From Burhinus oedicnemus (lineage: Eukaryota; Chordata; Aves; Charadriiformes; Burhinidae): DNA of 64,000 nt. Positions 1-12,139 of this stretch are shown here, in pieces. Made by a program: the position numbers and the translations under genes. Location of the stretch: NCBI GenBank assembly GCA_008921705.1, contig VFFE01007738.1, positions 974,756-1,038,755 of the forward strand, read 5' to 3'. Position 1 is the stretch's first letter. Every line of letters starts with the position of its first letter. Under the pieces are notes generated by a model. It was given only the letters and a program-made list of their open reading frames with translations. It did no database searches and was not told the origin of the DNA.

Positions 1-3000
1 GTCCAACATTTACAGCTGTACTATAAAAGGGGTTCCTTCTAGCTGGTAGTGGAAAGAATAACTGAGTAAGAACACTGGCAAAGTTTAATTGAAAGCTTAT
101 TAATACTTCAATGCATCATGGTTCAATTCATTCAATTTATAGCAGATAAAATTTAAGACATTATAATTTTTAAATTAATAAAATAATCTCCAATCTCCAC
201 AGCAAGCTGACTCTTTATCTGCTGCTTTTCATTTTATAAAGCTGTAGCCTCCATGGGTATGGAGATGCTGTGGAGAAGTTAGCAATCAGGACTCATCTCT
301 CTCCAGAGATACTTATCTGGTCCGTCTCATGAAGTTTTTTATTATTTTTTAACTATGTAGAGATAAACTTGGCTCACAGCAAAATCATCATAATCACAGC
401 ATCCTTTTGAAAAGTTTGCTAACTTGTTTATTGACAAGAAAATAGTGAGATCTCTTTTCTTCTTTGACCTAATTATAAACAATTATCCCTCAGGGTAGGA
501 GGTTAGCAGCAGGCATATGTAGGAATGGACACTTTCCTGCTGTATCCACTAATGCAAAAACATACAGCTCAATTATCTCTGATGGCCAGCTTCCTGCAGT
601 ATTTTATATCATGATCATATCTGGATGAAAAGATTTTGCCTTTGGGAGCCATATAGTTGTTGAAAATATTATCTTTTTTTAAATATACGAAGTAAGTGAT
701 AAGACTCTGTGTAGAGATGGACTTTCACGATTGCGTGTTTTCAAGGGTGAGATGAGCTCCGCAGCTCTAGGTCACTCATGTTCCTTGGCCACAGTGGGTG
801 GGAACAGACTTAACTGCGAGCTGGACCAGCACGCGTAGGTGCAGGATAAGAGCCCATCGAGGTGCCTTGTTACTGTGTCAGGTGCACACTACAGGTGCAC
901 AGTCGGGTGCACTAGATACTGGTCTGGCTGTGCAGGCTATGATTGGTATCAAAATGCAGAGTAGCAGAGCAGCACTCGGAGTGGGAAGAGTTCTCTGCCC
1001 TAGTAACTCCTTTTGGGGATCACGAGAACCGGTCATGCGGCTTTGTCAGTGTGATTCCATCAAAATGAAATCCAGTCAAGAGCAAGTGACTGAAGGTGAC
1101 AACAAGCAAACCCAAGTGGACTTCTGCTCTTCCACGTGCTAGCAGCTTTACACATATTTTGAACACCTAGTAAGAATCACAGTGCAGCAGCAAGTGCCTT
1201 GTCCAGCTTAAATTTATAATCTTTTCTGACCTACCAGTTTATAACCTGCAATTCAGAAGCTGAAATGTGAAAATCTGGTTTTGAAAGATTTGCTATCTTC
1301 AGGGACCTCCTATCTTTCAAATGAAACTCTTTGGATGAATTTTATATTAGAGTAGACAGTATCCAGCCTATCTGGAGGGCAGAAAGAACTGGAAAGCTTT
1401 CTAGTGGTAACGTACATACCCTTTGCAATAGGAGCGAAGCAACAACAAGGAATAACAAAGATAGCCAGAACCATGGGAAATGTATATCAATAAAAGCCTT
1501 TGGCAACACAGTCCTAACTCATGATCCTGAAAAAAATTCCAAGTCACCTAGAGACCCTTAGAAAGATGTAGCATGCAGACCCTTCGGAGTGCCTAACTTC
1601 GCTTTCCTGCATTGACTATTCAGGAGCAGCAGGTTATCCACAGCCCTCACCAATTCCTTGAATGGAGATACTGTTACAGGTGCCTCAGTCCATTGCAGTG
1701 AGTGGTCTGAGAATGACCCAGAGCGACTGGAACTGTGCAGAGAATGGGCAAGGATTAATCTTTCCAGCAAGACATATTCACTTGCCCTCATGAAGCAAAG
1801 CTGTGCTCTATGTTGGTTGAGAAATGCTTGGCATCCACAGTGAAATGTACTTCGCATCAAGCACGACTTGCTGTATTATTGCATACACATTTCTACCCTC
1901 AGACAGGCTAGCACTGTAGCCGAGGGAGCGAGGGTGAGAAAGAAAGCAGAGATAGAACTGAATCAAGTGTTTGGAGCTTTGGTTAAGAGTAAGAATAAAT
2001 CTAAATATTTTCAAAAGTCAATGTACTTTTGACTTTTTGTTTCTAGGGTGCACAGAAAAGTCCTCTGCTGAAGCTGAGGCCTATCACTGCCAGGGTTCAG
2101 ACAAAAGGATGGGATGCACATTATTCCCTAATCCCCTACAGTGCAACGTCAGCCACTCAAACCACCTTACCTGGCAGTTTTAATTAAGACGACTGTACAC
2201 TGAAGTGTGACTGGGACTCATTCAGTCCATTCCCTGGGTGAACACCAGTCCTGCAGAGACAGTAACTGCTATCTGACAGAGGGGTGGAGCATGTAAAATC
2301 TGCTCATCTGCTCTACCCATTTGCTATGAGAGCTAGGAATACGTCTGTCGCCCAAACATCTACTGAAAATTAGATTTAGCATCATAAGTAAAAAAAGAAA
2401 AAATTTTGAAAATTTCACATGAAGCTTGGATAGCATTGAAATGACCTCTAAATATAACTACTTTAACTATCAAATATACATTAAACTGAAAAACTCTGGA
2501 AAAATGAGGCTTCATTCTATTTCTTTGGCACTGTAAATCTGTCATGTCAGGGCCTAAAAGAGGTCTTATTAGAGTATCATTCACTTGGTAACTCATCACG
2601 GGAGCTTCAGTCCACTGAGGTCTAGTGTGTCAATGCTTATGCAGAGAACGTTTTTATTTCATGGCCCATTGAGTCAATGGATGGAGCTGTTTCAGTCTGC
2701 TGGGTTAATGTGGGTGCTGCTGATACATAGTGAATGCATTTACAGTATTAAACAGCCTTACTAAATTTTTCATGAAAAAGCACATACTCTGTATTCAGGA
2801 TACTATATTTTCAAATTAAAACAAGTCAATTATTAAGATTTGGGTTTCAAAAACGGAAAAGCAATTAATTCACACTGTAATTTATTTTCTAGCTTTGCCA
2901 CCTAGATTAAAAGGGAAAAATACTCTTCTTTTTCTTAAGTTATGATAGGCCAGACAGCATGTTTTAAAGGTCAGTCTTGCATATTTCTACTCATGTGAGG

Positions 3001-6000
3001 GACAATTATTCACACAAACAGCTCTGCTTTTATGATTGAGACTATATGTGTTAGTAAAGTTTTGCAAGGACAGGTTTTTGCTAGTTGAGACTTGAACGAC
3101 TTTAAATTTCCAAAGAGGCAAGCAGATTTTGCAATAGCAGCAAAGCAGAAAGCCGCAGCCATCCTCTGCCCAAGAGCACTTACACCATTCCAGTGAGCGT
3201 TTGGGAATGAAACTGATGCACAGACTTCTAGCACTGGTGGCAAAAATGTTGCTGCTTTAATGCTAGCCCTCCTTCAGAGCCCTGGGAACACATTGCTCAT
3301 CCCATTTAATTCATGGAGCATGTGAAAGCCTTGAAGGGCTGGCAGCCTCACAAGAGACACTTCATTGGCATTTGTTATCTGCTGTTTTGCTGACTCTTAC
3401 TTTAGGAAACTTTAGAACAATACGATAGAGGTTACTGACAGAAGTTCCACTGATTTTCCTTGTGAAAGAAGGTAGATGGAAAGCCAAATAGCAGCTCTCT
3501 AGGACTGCATTAATAAAAACAATAAGCCTTCCTTCATGAAGGCATATTATTTGCATGAGGACAAAGGAACAAATTAAGAGAAATCTGTATGTACTTGTGA
3601 AAGTCTCATTCGGTTATTTATCTTTTAAGCATAACAAATTGGAAATATATTTAAACCTTGTCCACTGATGGAGTTATTTCTTTATGACATTACTCAAAGA
3701 AAGACTCAATCAACTGGGAATAAAACGGAAAATTTTCACTTCACATGTCCTAGCATAACTTTCTTTCATGTCCATTGTAGATGCTACTTACATTCTTACA
3801 TTTAGGGAAACCTTTATAATAAAATAAACAAAGCTGTTATGGTTTGGGCCGAACTGGCCACTGAGATGAATGACATTAGAGATCCTGTAATATTTGTAAC
3901 TTCTGCTTATGAATATTTTTGATCCAAATACATACCTAATGGTTACTAAATAAGGCGAAAGGTATCTCTTGCTGCATAATCAAGGTTAATATTCCAAAAG
4001 AGTCAAAGCTTGCTTTGCAAGACAGCAAAAAGAAACGCAGATAAGAAAGATGAATGGGGTCATGAAATAAGTCCCCTTTCATTTTACAATCCCATTAAAA
4101 GTTGAAAAAGAGAGTTGACCTGTTTCCTGATGAGGAAGTACTCTTCCCCAGGCTCAAGATATTTTTCTTAGCTGTTGATTTTCTTTAGTGTACTTCTACT
4201 GTCTCCTGGTCTGAAAAATGCTTAGAAAATAGCATGGCCATAGTTTATTTTTCAAGTTGCATCAGGGCAGATATTCTACTTTTTATAAATTTACCCTCTC
4301 TTATGATTAGTATTACAGTAATACCTAGGACCCAAGAACATGGAACAAAACCTTAACTGTGTCTCAAACACGGAGCTTCAGCCTTTCATCCTACCAACCT
4401 CTGATACACGATTTTTTCTAAAATCATCAGTGCAACCAACTATTGAATTAAACATCCATAAACACAATTTGAGAAAAAAATTATTTTGCTAATAGGCTGG
4501 AAATGGTGGTTGCAGTGCACCACATGTTGTGACATAGATAGGTATGAATCTAAATTTATAGAAAAGAGGGTTAGCTATGCATTTTGTGCTTCCAATGAGA
4601 ACAAGTACAGTAGATAGACTGTGTATATTAATTGGCTTGTTACACCTTGTAACATGAATTCAGAATTGTTTTACTTGCCGTATTGTAATTTTGCTATTGG
4701 TGGATGAGAAGGGGGTCAATAGTCAAGTGGAAGTGTAGTTCTTAGTTCTTAAAAGTAATTCAGGATCTAAAATATGAAAACAACTGCATAAGTCTTAGCT
4801 ATCCCATTTTGAAAAACAAAAATGTCTTAATGTGAAATTGAAAGCCAGTCTTCAGGGTAAAAATATTCAGAACAAAATGTAACTGTGTTCAAAATGTGCA
4901 AATTACTTTTTATTCACTTAAACTGGTTTAAATCTGTAATAATGCAGTGACTAATTGTGCCCTGAGTAGGCAGAGGCATGCCTGACTAAAAAGATTGGAA
5001 ATGGCAGTTAAATAATTAATGTAAAAATATGTTGATGATCCTGAATAAGAAAATGTGAGATATTTGAAATGAAATAGCTAGCATCAGGTAATCTATTTAC
5101 TGCCTAAGAGGCATTAGAAATATCCATTAACTGCATATGCCATAAATAAACAAACCTATGAAGGAGAGTGATAACATTTTTCCACTTCTGCTTAAGAGGA
5201 ATATACCACAAAGCATTTAGTTTTACAGTAATTAAATAAAGAACCCCAGTCTATATGCATCTAAATATATTTTTACGGTACCAATACGAACCTCACAGTT
5301 TATTTGAGAGTGAAATTAAGTTATGAAGTACTAAAATAATTTTGGGGGTGGGGTGGGTGATGGAAGAACCAGCTTATATACACTTCTTTGATATTAAATG
5401 AAGATTGATAATAATGATATACATGCGTATTGTAAAGAAAGTTAAATTAAATCTTGTATTCAAAGAGAAAGCCAAAATAGGAAGCGTAATTCCAATCCAG
5501 AGCTGTGAGGTAGTTGTAGCTGTCTTCTGAGGGTCTTTGAGAGCATGGTAGACAAGCACCTCCCTGATGCAGAGACAAATGACTGCCCTGAAGCACAGCA
5601 AAAAAAAAAAAATTAATAGTATTTTGAAGTCTTCTTGAGACTGATTTTCATAGGAGCATGGAGTTGTGGTTCCTCTTTGGCAGATCAGTAGCATTACTCA
5701 GAATAGTAAGTAGATCAGAGAAAGCTGGGGGGAGACATCTAAGCCCAACAACACAATGGGGCAACTTTATCAGAATCAGAGTTAGCATTAAGAGTGTGAA
5801 GCAGCCTATGCAGCCGGGAGAGCCCTGCCTCAGAGAGCTAATGAGGTATTGCAGTAACAGTTTCAGCATCACTAAAAAAAGAAATCATTCAGCTTCCTCT
5901 GTCTGCATATTCTCCCCTCTCCATTTTCTTCTTGAGCAGACAGGGTAGAGCTGGGGCTTTTATTGTTGCTGTCACTGAGTTTTATTATTTATTCCAACAA

Positions 6001-6559
6001 TATATTTGTATTTTTAGATATATTTTGAAAGGCAGAGTCCTTCTGCAGTACAATTTAGGCCTGCAAAACTTCTACCTGTGTTTTAATGTGAACTCTTGGG
6101 GCTGAGCTTACAGCAGCCTGTCAGAGGAGTGAGTGCTCTAAACGACGCTATTCATCTTCTGGCCATGCATTTTGCAGGTGAAAAGCAGGATAAATGATTT
6201 TAGCCTAATCTAGTACCTGCCTAGCTAGGCCTTAACATTACTCTCATCACCATGGTAACCCTGAAGGGAAAACACACAACTAACCTTTAAGTGTTAGGAA
6301 TAAGGAAAACAGGTTTTATTCTTTTCTTTGGGTATATTTTTTTTCAGAAGGCAAATAATGCAAAAGATTCAATACTGAAGATTTTAATTTACTCTCCAAA
6401 CTTTGAGAGGTGAATCTGGTGTACTCCTTCTTTTGCTTTCGCACTGTGCTTCAGGGGAGAAATTCTCTTGATAAAATGGCAAATCAGGAATAATTGAAAA
6501 CATAGACTGGTGTAAAACTCACGTAAGCAGCTGTATGCTCAAGTTTCTGTGACCTTGGT
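1..6559. other. AT-rich intergenic or intronic DNA, no gene recognised
   Basis: AT-rich sequence without a recognisable exon, RNA gene or mobile element. A patch at about 740-1140 is richer in G+C and carries a 114-codon open frame, but its protein resembles nothing I know and has no convincing splice signals. A 13-A tract lies at 5600-5612. The other open frames are at chance length. Confidence 0.6.
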
Positions 6560-6568
6560 ATCATCTTG

Positions 6569-7411
6569 ATGAATAACACAGTTTCTTCAGTCTTTACTGC
6601 TCAGGCCAACCCTCAGGAGTCCCAGACTTTACAGGTAACAGAGCAAGTCTGGAGGAAGGAGGACTTTCCCTCGGTTGAGGAGGATCAAGTTAGAGATCAG
6701 TTAAGTTAACTGGACATCCACAAGTCCATGGGTCCTGATGGGATACACCCGCGAGTGCTGAGGGAGCTGGCAGAAGTCATTGCTGGGCTGCTCTCCATCA
6801 TCTTTCAAAGGTCCTGGAGAACAGGCGAGGTGCCTGAGGACTGGAGGAAAGCCAAAGTCACTCCAGTCTTCAAAAAGGGCAAGAAGGAAGACCCAGGAAA
6901 CTACAGGCCAGTCAGCGTCACCTCCATCCCTGAAAAGATGATAGAACAGCTCATTCCGGGTGTCCTCTCAAAGCATCTGGAGGAAAAGAAGGTTATCAGA
7001 AGCAGTCAACATGGATTCACCAAGGGGAAGTCATGTCTGACCAACCTGATAGCCTGCTACTATAGCATGACTGGATGGATAGATGAGGGGAGGGCAGTGG
7101 ATGTTGTCTACCTTGACTTCAGCAAGGCTTTCGACACCATCTCCCACAGCATCCTCATAGGCAAGCTTAGGAAGTGTGGGTTGGATGAATGGACGGAGGG
7201 GTGGATTGAAAACTGGCTGGCAGATAGAGCTCAGAGGGTTGTGATTAGTGGCATAGAGTCTAGTTGGAGGTCTGTGACAAGTGGTGTTCCCCAGGGGTCA
7301 GTACTGGGTCCAGTCCTGTTCAATCTATTCATCAATGACCTGGATGAAGGGGTAGAGCGTACTGTCAGCAAGTTTGCTGACGACACAAAACTAGAAGGGA
7401 TGGCTGACACT
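6569..7411 (+). pseudogene. CR1 ORF2 reverse transcriptase, palm/fingers fragment
   Basis: RNA-dependent DNA polymerase part of CR1 ORF2, which in an intact element copies its own mRNA at the nicked target. A premature TAA at 6707-6709 interrupts the frame; beyond it an open stretch of 236 codons starts at ATG 6728. In that numbering, motif A is YLDFSKAFD at residues 128-136 (catalytic Asp 130), motif B GVPQGS at 186-191, and the catalytic FADD box at 216-219. NYRPVS near residue 57 and [12 protein letters not shown] near residue 95 are also typical of CR1/jockey-type RTs. At about 7411 the frame shifts: the end of this open frame (…CCHSA) is out of register, and family-like coding continues in another frame from GAA 7413. 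All catalytic residues are present, but the stop and shift rule out a functional product. The upstream endonuclease is absent. Confidence 0.93.
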
Positions 7412-7412
7412 G

Positions 7413-7914
7413 GAAGGCTGTGCTGCCATTCAGCGTGACCTGGACAGGCTGGAGAGTTGGGCAGAGAGAAACCTAATGAAGTTCAACAAGGGCAAGTGTA
7501 GGGTACTGCACTTCGGGAGGAATAACCCCATGCACCAGTACAGGTTGGGGGCTGACCTACCGGAAAGCAGCTCTGCGGAAAGGGACCTGGGGGTCCTGGT
7601 GGACAACAAGATGACCATGAGCCAGCAATGTGCCCTTGTGGCCAAGAAGGTCAATGGCATCTTGGGATGCATCAAGAAGAGCGTGGCAAGCAGGTCGTGG
7701 GAGGTTATCCTTCCCCTCTACTCTGCCCTGGTCAGGCCGCATCTGGAGTACTGTGTCCAGTTCTGGGCTCCCCGGTTCAAGAAGGACAGGGAACTGCTGG
7801 AGAGGGTACAGCAAAGGGCTATGAAGATGATCAGGGGACTGGAACATCTTTCTTATGAGGAAAGGCTGAGGGACTTGGGTGTTTTTAGTCTAGAGAAGAG
7901 AAGACTGAGGGGGG
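7413..7914 (+). pseudogene. CR1 ORF2 RT, middle fragment (second frame)
   Basis: Continuation of the CR1 polymerase after the frame break near 7411. It reads through [14 protein letters not shown] and [10 protein letters not shown] to [10 protein letters not shown] and [20 protein letters not shown], blocks characteristic of the RT-thumb and C-terminal part of CR1 ORF2. From the first internal Met at 7476 the open frame is 152 codons. It is lost in a run of seven G residues at 7909-7915: family-like coding resumes one base later, so one extra G in the run explains the shift. That is either real decay or a homopolymer sequencing error. Several open frames on the opposite strand here are shadows. 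Confidence 0.93.
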
Positions 7915-8175
7915 GATCTCATCAATGTTTATAAATACTTAAAGGGAGGGTGCTGGGTGGATGGGACCAGTCTCTTTTCTGTGGTGCTCAGCAACAGGAC
8001 AAGAGGTTATGGGCACAAACTTGAACTTAGGAAGTTCCATCTGAACATGAGGAGGAACTTCTTTACTTTGAGGGTGGCAGAGCACTGGAACAGGCTGCCC
8101 AGAGAGGTGGTGGAGTCTCCAACTCTGGAGACATTCCAAATCTGCCTGGACACAATCCTGTGCAACCTCCTCTAG
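7915..8175 (+). pseudogene. CR1 ORF2 C-terminal fragment (third frame)
   Basis: C-terminal end of CR1 ORF2 in a third frame after the G-run at 7909-7915. It starts [13 protein letters not shown], passes [17 protein letters not shown] and [20 protein letters not shown], and ends CNLL followed by TAG (8173-8175), the position at which CR1 ORF2 normally stops. The function of this tail is unknown; it is diagnostic of the family. No stop lies inside this segment. Confidence 0.93.
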
Positions 8176-8254
8176 GTGACCCTGCTCTGGCAAAGGGGGG
8201 TTGGACTAGATGATCTCCAGAGGTTCCTTCCAACCCCTGTGATTCTGTGATTCT
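8176..8254 (+). repeat. CR1 3' UTR: hairpin and 8-bp terminal repeats
   Basis: The short 3' UTR of the CR1 copy. GGGGTTGGA at 8197-8205 pairs perfectly with TCCAACCCC at 8229-8237, a 9-bp stem with a 23-base loop. It is followed by GTGATTCTGTGATTCT at 8239-8254, about two copies of the 8-bp repeat that replaces a poly(A) tail in CR1. In the family this 3' structure is thought to be what the reverse transcriptase recognises. Its completeness sets the 3' boundary of the insertion at about 8254. Confidence 0.9.
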
Positions 8255-9550
8255 TTACTTCATTCAGTTTAGCACTCAGATTAAAAACTATGCTGAGAAC
8301 CTTCATTAGAAAATTATGTGCATACAGCTACATATAAAACCAAAGGGAACCCTGGCCATAATAAAATGAGGCCTACAAGACTAAAATAGGAAGATATCAG
8401 CCTTTAAAAATCAGCTTTCTGTATGCAAGCATCAACTGCTTTGCCACAAAGTTTACATGAAAGCTCACAGGCATCTCTGGGCTAGCGGGCTTACAAAGAA
8501 AGCCTTTCCCCTTACAGATGTCAGAAGAATTCATACCAAAGCAACTCTGTTTTCCACAGAACTTGTCAGAATCATGTATTCACATTGGGCAAACTGCCAA
8601 TAAATTCCCAGCACATAGTACCAACTGACATATCACTGTGGGAAACAGGCTGGAGAATCATTGATAGGATTAAGGTCCATTTCTGGGTGTTGTGGTGGTA
8701 TCCCAGGTTTGCAATGCCTGTGTGCAATGCAAATGTGATCACGTGTGTTACTTAGCAAGGGCTCTGAGGAGTCTCTCTTATGTTTTCCACATCGAACACC
8801 ACTCTGGCCTTGCAGAAGAGCGCCCAGGCAAACTGCACAGCTGTCCAGATGTTTTCTGCCCTTTGACTGGAGCAGGTTGAAGAGTAAACAGGACTCCACG
8901 GCTTGTCACTGCTTGATCCAGGCAGACATTTGTGTCCTCCTGTTAGTCTGTTCATCATCTGACAAAGTCTTAACTTGGACATAGTCAGCATTTGTGAAAA
9001 GTGGCTTGCAATATCATCAGGGAGTCTGTAACCATATTTCTCTTCTCTGTTGCATCTAGTGTTTGTAGCAGCAAATCAAACAACAGATGTATAGCATCTA
9101 AAGTCAGACAACGTGTTATGTTCCAAACAGATTTACACTGCAAATATTGGAAGATATTTTCAATAGCTAATATTATAATTTCTCCAGTTTTCTGATGAAA
9201 CAACCAGAAGATTATAATAAAAGTGACTACGTACCTTAAATAAATTAGTATTTATCTGTTTAGAAAAGAAGAAATATAACTTGGGAAAAAAGCAATAGAT
9301 GCCAGAGAATCGTGCATCTGTTCTGCTCTGTTTTATATCTGAATAATCGCTTCTTCTTCATTTACTCGCAAATGCAGGCAGGCATTTTTTCTAACACACA
9401 TTCATTTAGGAGGAGAGATTTTACTAGCATTTTTATATACTTAAGGTAAGGGCAATACATGATGACAGCGTCTAAAATTATTATTTTCCCTTGTAAGTTT
9501 CCTTTTATGTTAAATTTTCAATTTTCTAATTTCAGGTTTCTCTAGTAATC

Positions 9551-9570
9551 CTACAGGAATATACCTGTAG
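9551..9570. repeat. short inverted repeat
   Basis: Perfect 7-bp arms CTACAGG (9551-9557) and CCTGTAG (9564-9570) around AATATA. Short enough to occur by chance in 64 kb; no function is implied. Confidence 0.6.
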
Positions 9571-11931
9571 AATATGCTTAAAAGAAGTGCTAATAAAAAC
9601 TACCTATTGAGCTTAGACTCTTTACAGTTTGAAAAGGAAAAATCTCAGTTAAATCATCAACTCTAATAATATGTAACACAAAAGAGACAGAAAACTAAAG
9701 AAAGGGCCAGAAGTCTGATCTTATTAACATGGTATCATGCATAAATGAAGCTGTTGCCGCAGTAGGTCACTCAACTTCAGAATAAATTAGGATTTACACT
9801 AGGCAAACACGTCACATTTTGAAAATCAGAACATATATCAGTGAAATTTTAGCCAAAAACAATTGTTGCATGTGAGATGATCTCTGATATTTGATAGATG
9901 CTTAACTAACACTCACTAAAGAGCGTAACACACAAATTTCAGATGTGCTTAAAGTGTCCTCTACTAGGTCAATGGCTTAACAAAAGCACAAATGTAACCT
10001 CTCTCCTTCCAGCCTGCTGCTTGGTCGTTGCATCAGGAAATACAATTTAGCATTAGATTCCGTTAATCTTTTTCTAACCACTCACATAAATCTTTAATAA
10101 ATCTTACAAAAGCTCAAGCATTATTTTAAATTACTTCTATTTATAGTCATGTCCAAATAAAAACATAAGACTGTAGGCAATAACAGTCTAACAAAGGCAT
10201 ATCCATATGGTACAAGAATCTAAAGTAAAGAATTCTTCACATCCATATCCTTCGTCTCCTGTCATTTTAAAGCTGATGCATTTCTTACTTATTTCACTTT
10301 TCCCTTCTTTATTTCTCTTTTCTTGTACAAGACCGATCTCCAAAAGACAAAAAATGGACAACGAACCTTCAGATGTTTTGTAGTTAAAGTCCGTCTATTT
10401 GTCTTTTATGGTGGCAATGCAAATTTTGGCTTGTAGAAATAACCTCATTAGGTATGCAGGCTTTTCTTTAGAAACACTATCATAAAAACCACAGCTAAGT
10501 CATTAATCTTTTCAAAAAGCTTGTTGAGATCCCCATAGGCATTTAAATGGATCATAACAGCCTGACATATGAAACGTAGAGCTGCAGCCAAGAGTCTGAC
10601 AGAAGTGCAAATTTGGACAAATAAGACCATCAAAGCTTCAGCTGAAGAGATTTCTGTCCTCTCCACAGGACAAGGGGTTGATAAGACCCATCATGGAGGA
10701 TGAAACTCTAAGTAAAGAGATAAAAATGCCAAATTCATGCCAGCAACCCATGGACTGTTAAAAGCCTACCTGCTTGAAGACATCAGCTATTAAATGAGAC
10801 TGGCACCATAGGATAAATGATGGAGTATTTGTCCAGAGGTGAGTATCCCTGTTTGTCTTTGTGGATGATTATATCACACTCACAGGAGTGAGCTGAACAC
10901 TTGGTGTGTTAAACCAACCAAATTGTGATATCTTCTCGCACAAATAGAGAAAAAGCCAAAAAAAGAGAACATTTTCTGGGATAAATCCCATAAATTAGTG
11001 GTTGTAATATCCATGGACAATGAAAATGGGACCAAACAGCTTACAAATAAACCAACCCTCAGAAAGAACAGGCCCAAATTTCACTATTCACCTCTGGACT
11101 AGCTCCAGGCTGCTTTCCAGACTAGATATGTTTGCTCCAGGTTATCTTTCAAAAGCACTTCACCCAGACATCCAGACCCAAACCTATTGTACTCTAAAGC
11201 TGAGGTGGTCAGACTCATTTATCAAAACTATTCAGGCAGGACTATGAGATGAAGAACTGCCGAGAACTTCACAGAAGCTGTACAATGAGACAGAAAATGT
11301 TTTGTCAAATCCTGGGAAAAACATGGATTTGGCCAGAAACAAACACTTTGAAGTTGTTTTTTTAATGGGAAGTAGGGATTAGAAAGAATTGTTATCCAGG
11401 TGAGAGAGACAGCAGGTACGAGAAAAATTAAGAGAAAGGTTGCAAATGAACTTCACAGCTACAGCAAAAAGTAGTAACTGAAATTTCATAATCTGCAGGA
11501 AGGACTTTGAAAACATCTATGCTATTTGCTTTCATAAAGCATTCTGAGTTTGTGCCTTCTTAGTATCAGCCAGGTGAATATTTTAAAATTCAGTGTTAAT
11601 TTAATGTACAAAGTACTACCATTTTTCCTGCTTGCTGAGCACTAATGGAAATGCATAATGTTGTGTAGGGAAATAAGCAGCACATTATCTGGCATTTTAA
11701 AGGTTATACAGCAATGAGACACAGAAGAATGTGAATGTGTGTCTGCATTCAGGGAGGAGAAATATGCAGCCTTTGTGATAAGTTACACTTTCCTACACAA
11801 GCATCTTTTCTGAGATTTCTGCAACCTCAGTAGTCAATAATCTCCTTTTTCTTTTTGAATGGGGTGTAAAACAACTTGGAATTGTTGAGCCAGCCACATG
11901 GACAATTATTTCCAGTTACAGTTAGCTTAAC

Positions 11932-11985
11932 ATGCAAATGAAGCATCACTGTAGCACCTAATCGTGCCTCATCTTGTTATAAAAG
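11932..11985 (+). promoter_or_regulatory. octamer plus TATA box, promoter-like arrangement
   Basis: A perfect POU/octamer site ATGCAAAT (11932-11939) lies 38 bp upstream of TATAAAAG (11978-11985). In vertebrates an octamer shortly upstream of a TATA box is a known promoter layout (immunoglobulin V genes, for example), and initiation would be expected about 30 bp past the TATA box, near 12010. No coding exon or stable RNA is recognisable downstream. Both motifs are frequent in AT-rich DNA, so this may be coincidence. Confidence 0.2.
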
Positions 11986-12102
11986 GTCTGAGGAACTCAT
12001 CTGCTTTAAGCACATGCAGTATTTTGGAGAAACACTTCATGATATGCATAAAAGTATAAGTAAGCTTACAAGTATACAGGATTAATAAGTAGGAAAACAG
12101 CT

Positions 12103-12139
12103 GTAGTTTTGCTACAGTTCCGTAGTTTTGCTGCAGTTC
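12103..12139 (+). repeat. tandem duplication of a 19-bp unit
   Basis: Two adjacent copies of an 18-mer, GTAGTTTTGCTACAGTTC (12103-12120) and the same with one A-to-G change (12122-12139), separated by one C. The first copy with its flank contains the palindrome CTGTAG-TTTTG-CTACAG. It looks like a local replication-slippage duplication. Confidence 0.85.

Larger units (their letters stand above)
6560..8254 (+). mobile_element. 5'-truncated CR1 LINE retrotransposon
   Basis: A non-LTR retrotransposon of the CR1 family, the dominant LINE of bird genomes. Seen directly: a reverse-transcriptase reading frame with the CR1-type blocks [26 protein letters not shown] and FADD, a C-terminal region ending at a TAG at 8173-8175, and a short 3' UTR with a hairpin and two copies of an 8-bp ATTCTGTG-type repeat. 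Full-length CR1 is about 4.5 kb with two ORFs; this copy of about 1.7 kb has lost ORF1, the endonuclease domain and the start of the RT domain, the usual result of incomplete reverse transcription. Its 5' edge is uncertain: CR1-like coding can be followed back to about 6570. No target-site duplication is evident, as is normal for CR1. One in-frame stop and two frame shifts make it non-functional but only moderately old. Confidence 0.97.

Noticed and set aside
2172..2260. Minus-strand CCAG|GTAAGG donor with an upstream acceptor
   Set aside because: All frames of the implied exon contain stops; no further support.
7430..8193. Several minus-strand and alternative + frames
   Set aside because: Shadows of the CR1 reverse transcriptase; composition follows the sense coding frame.
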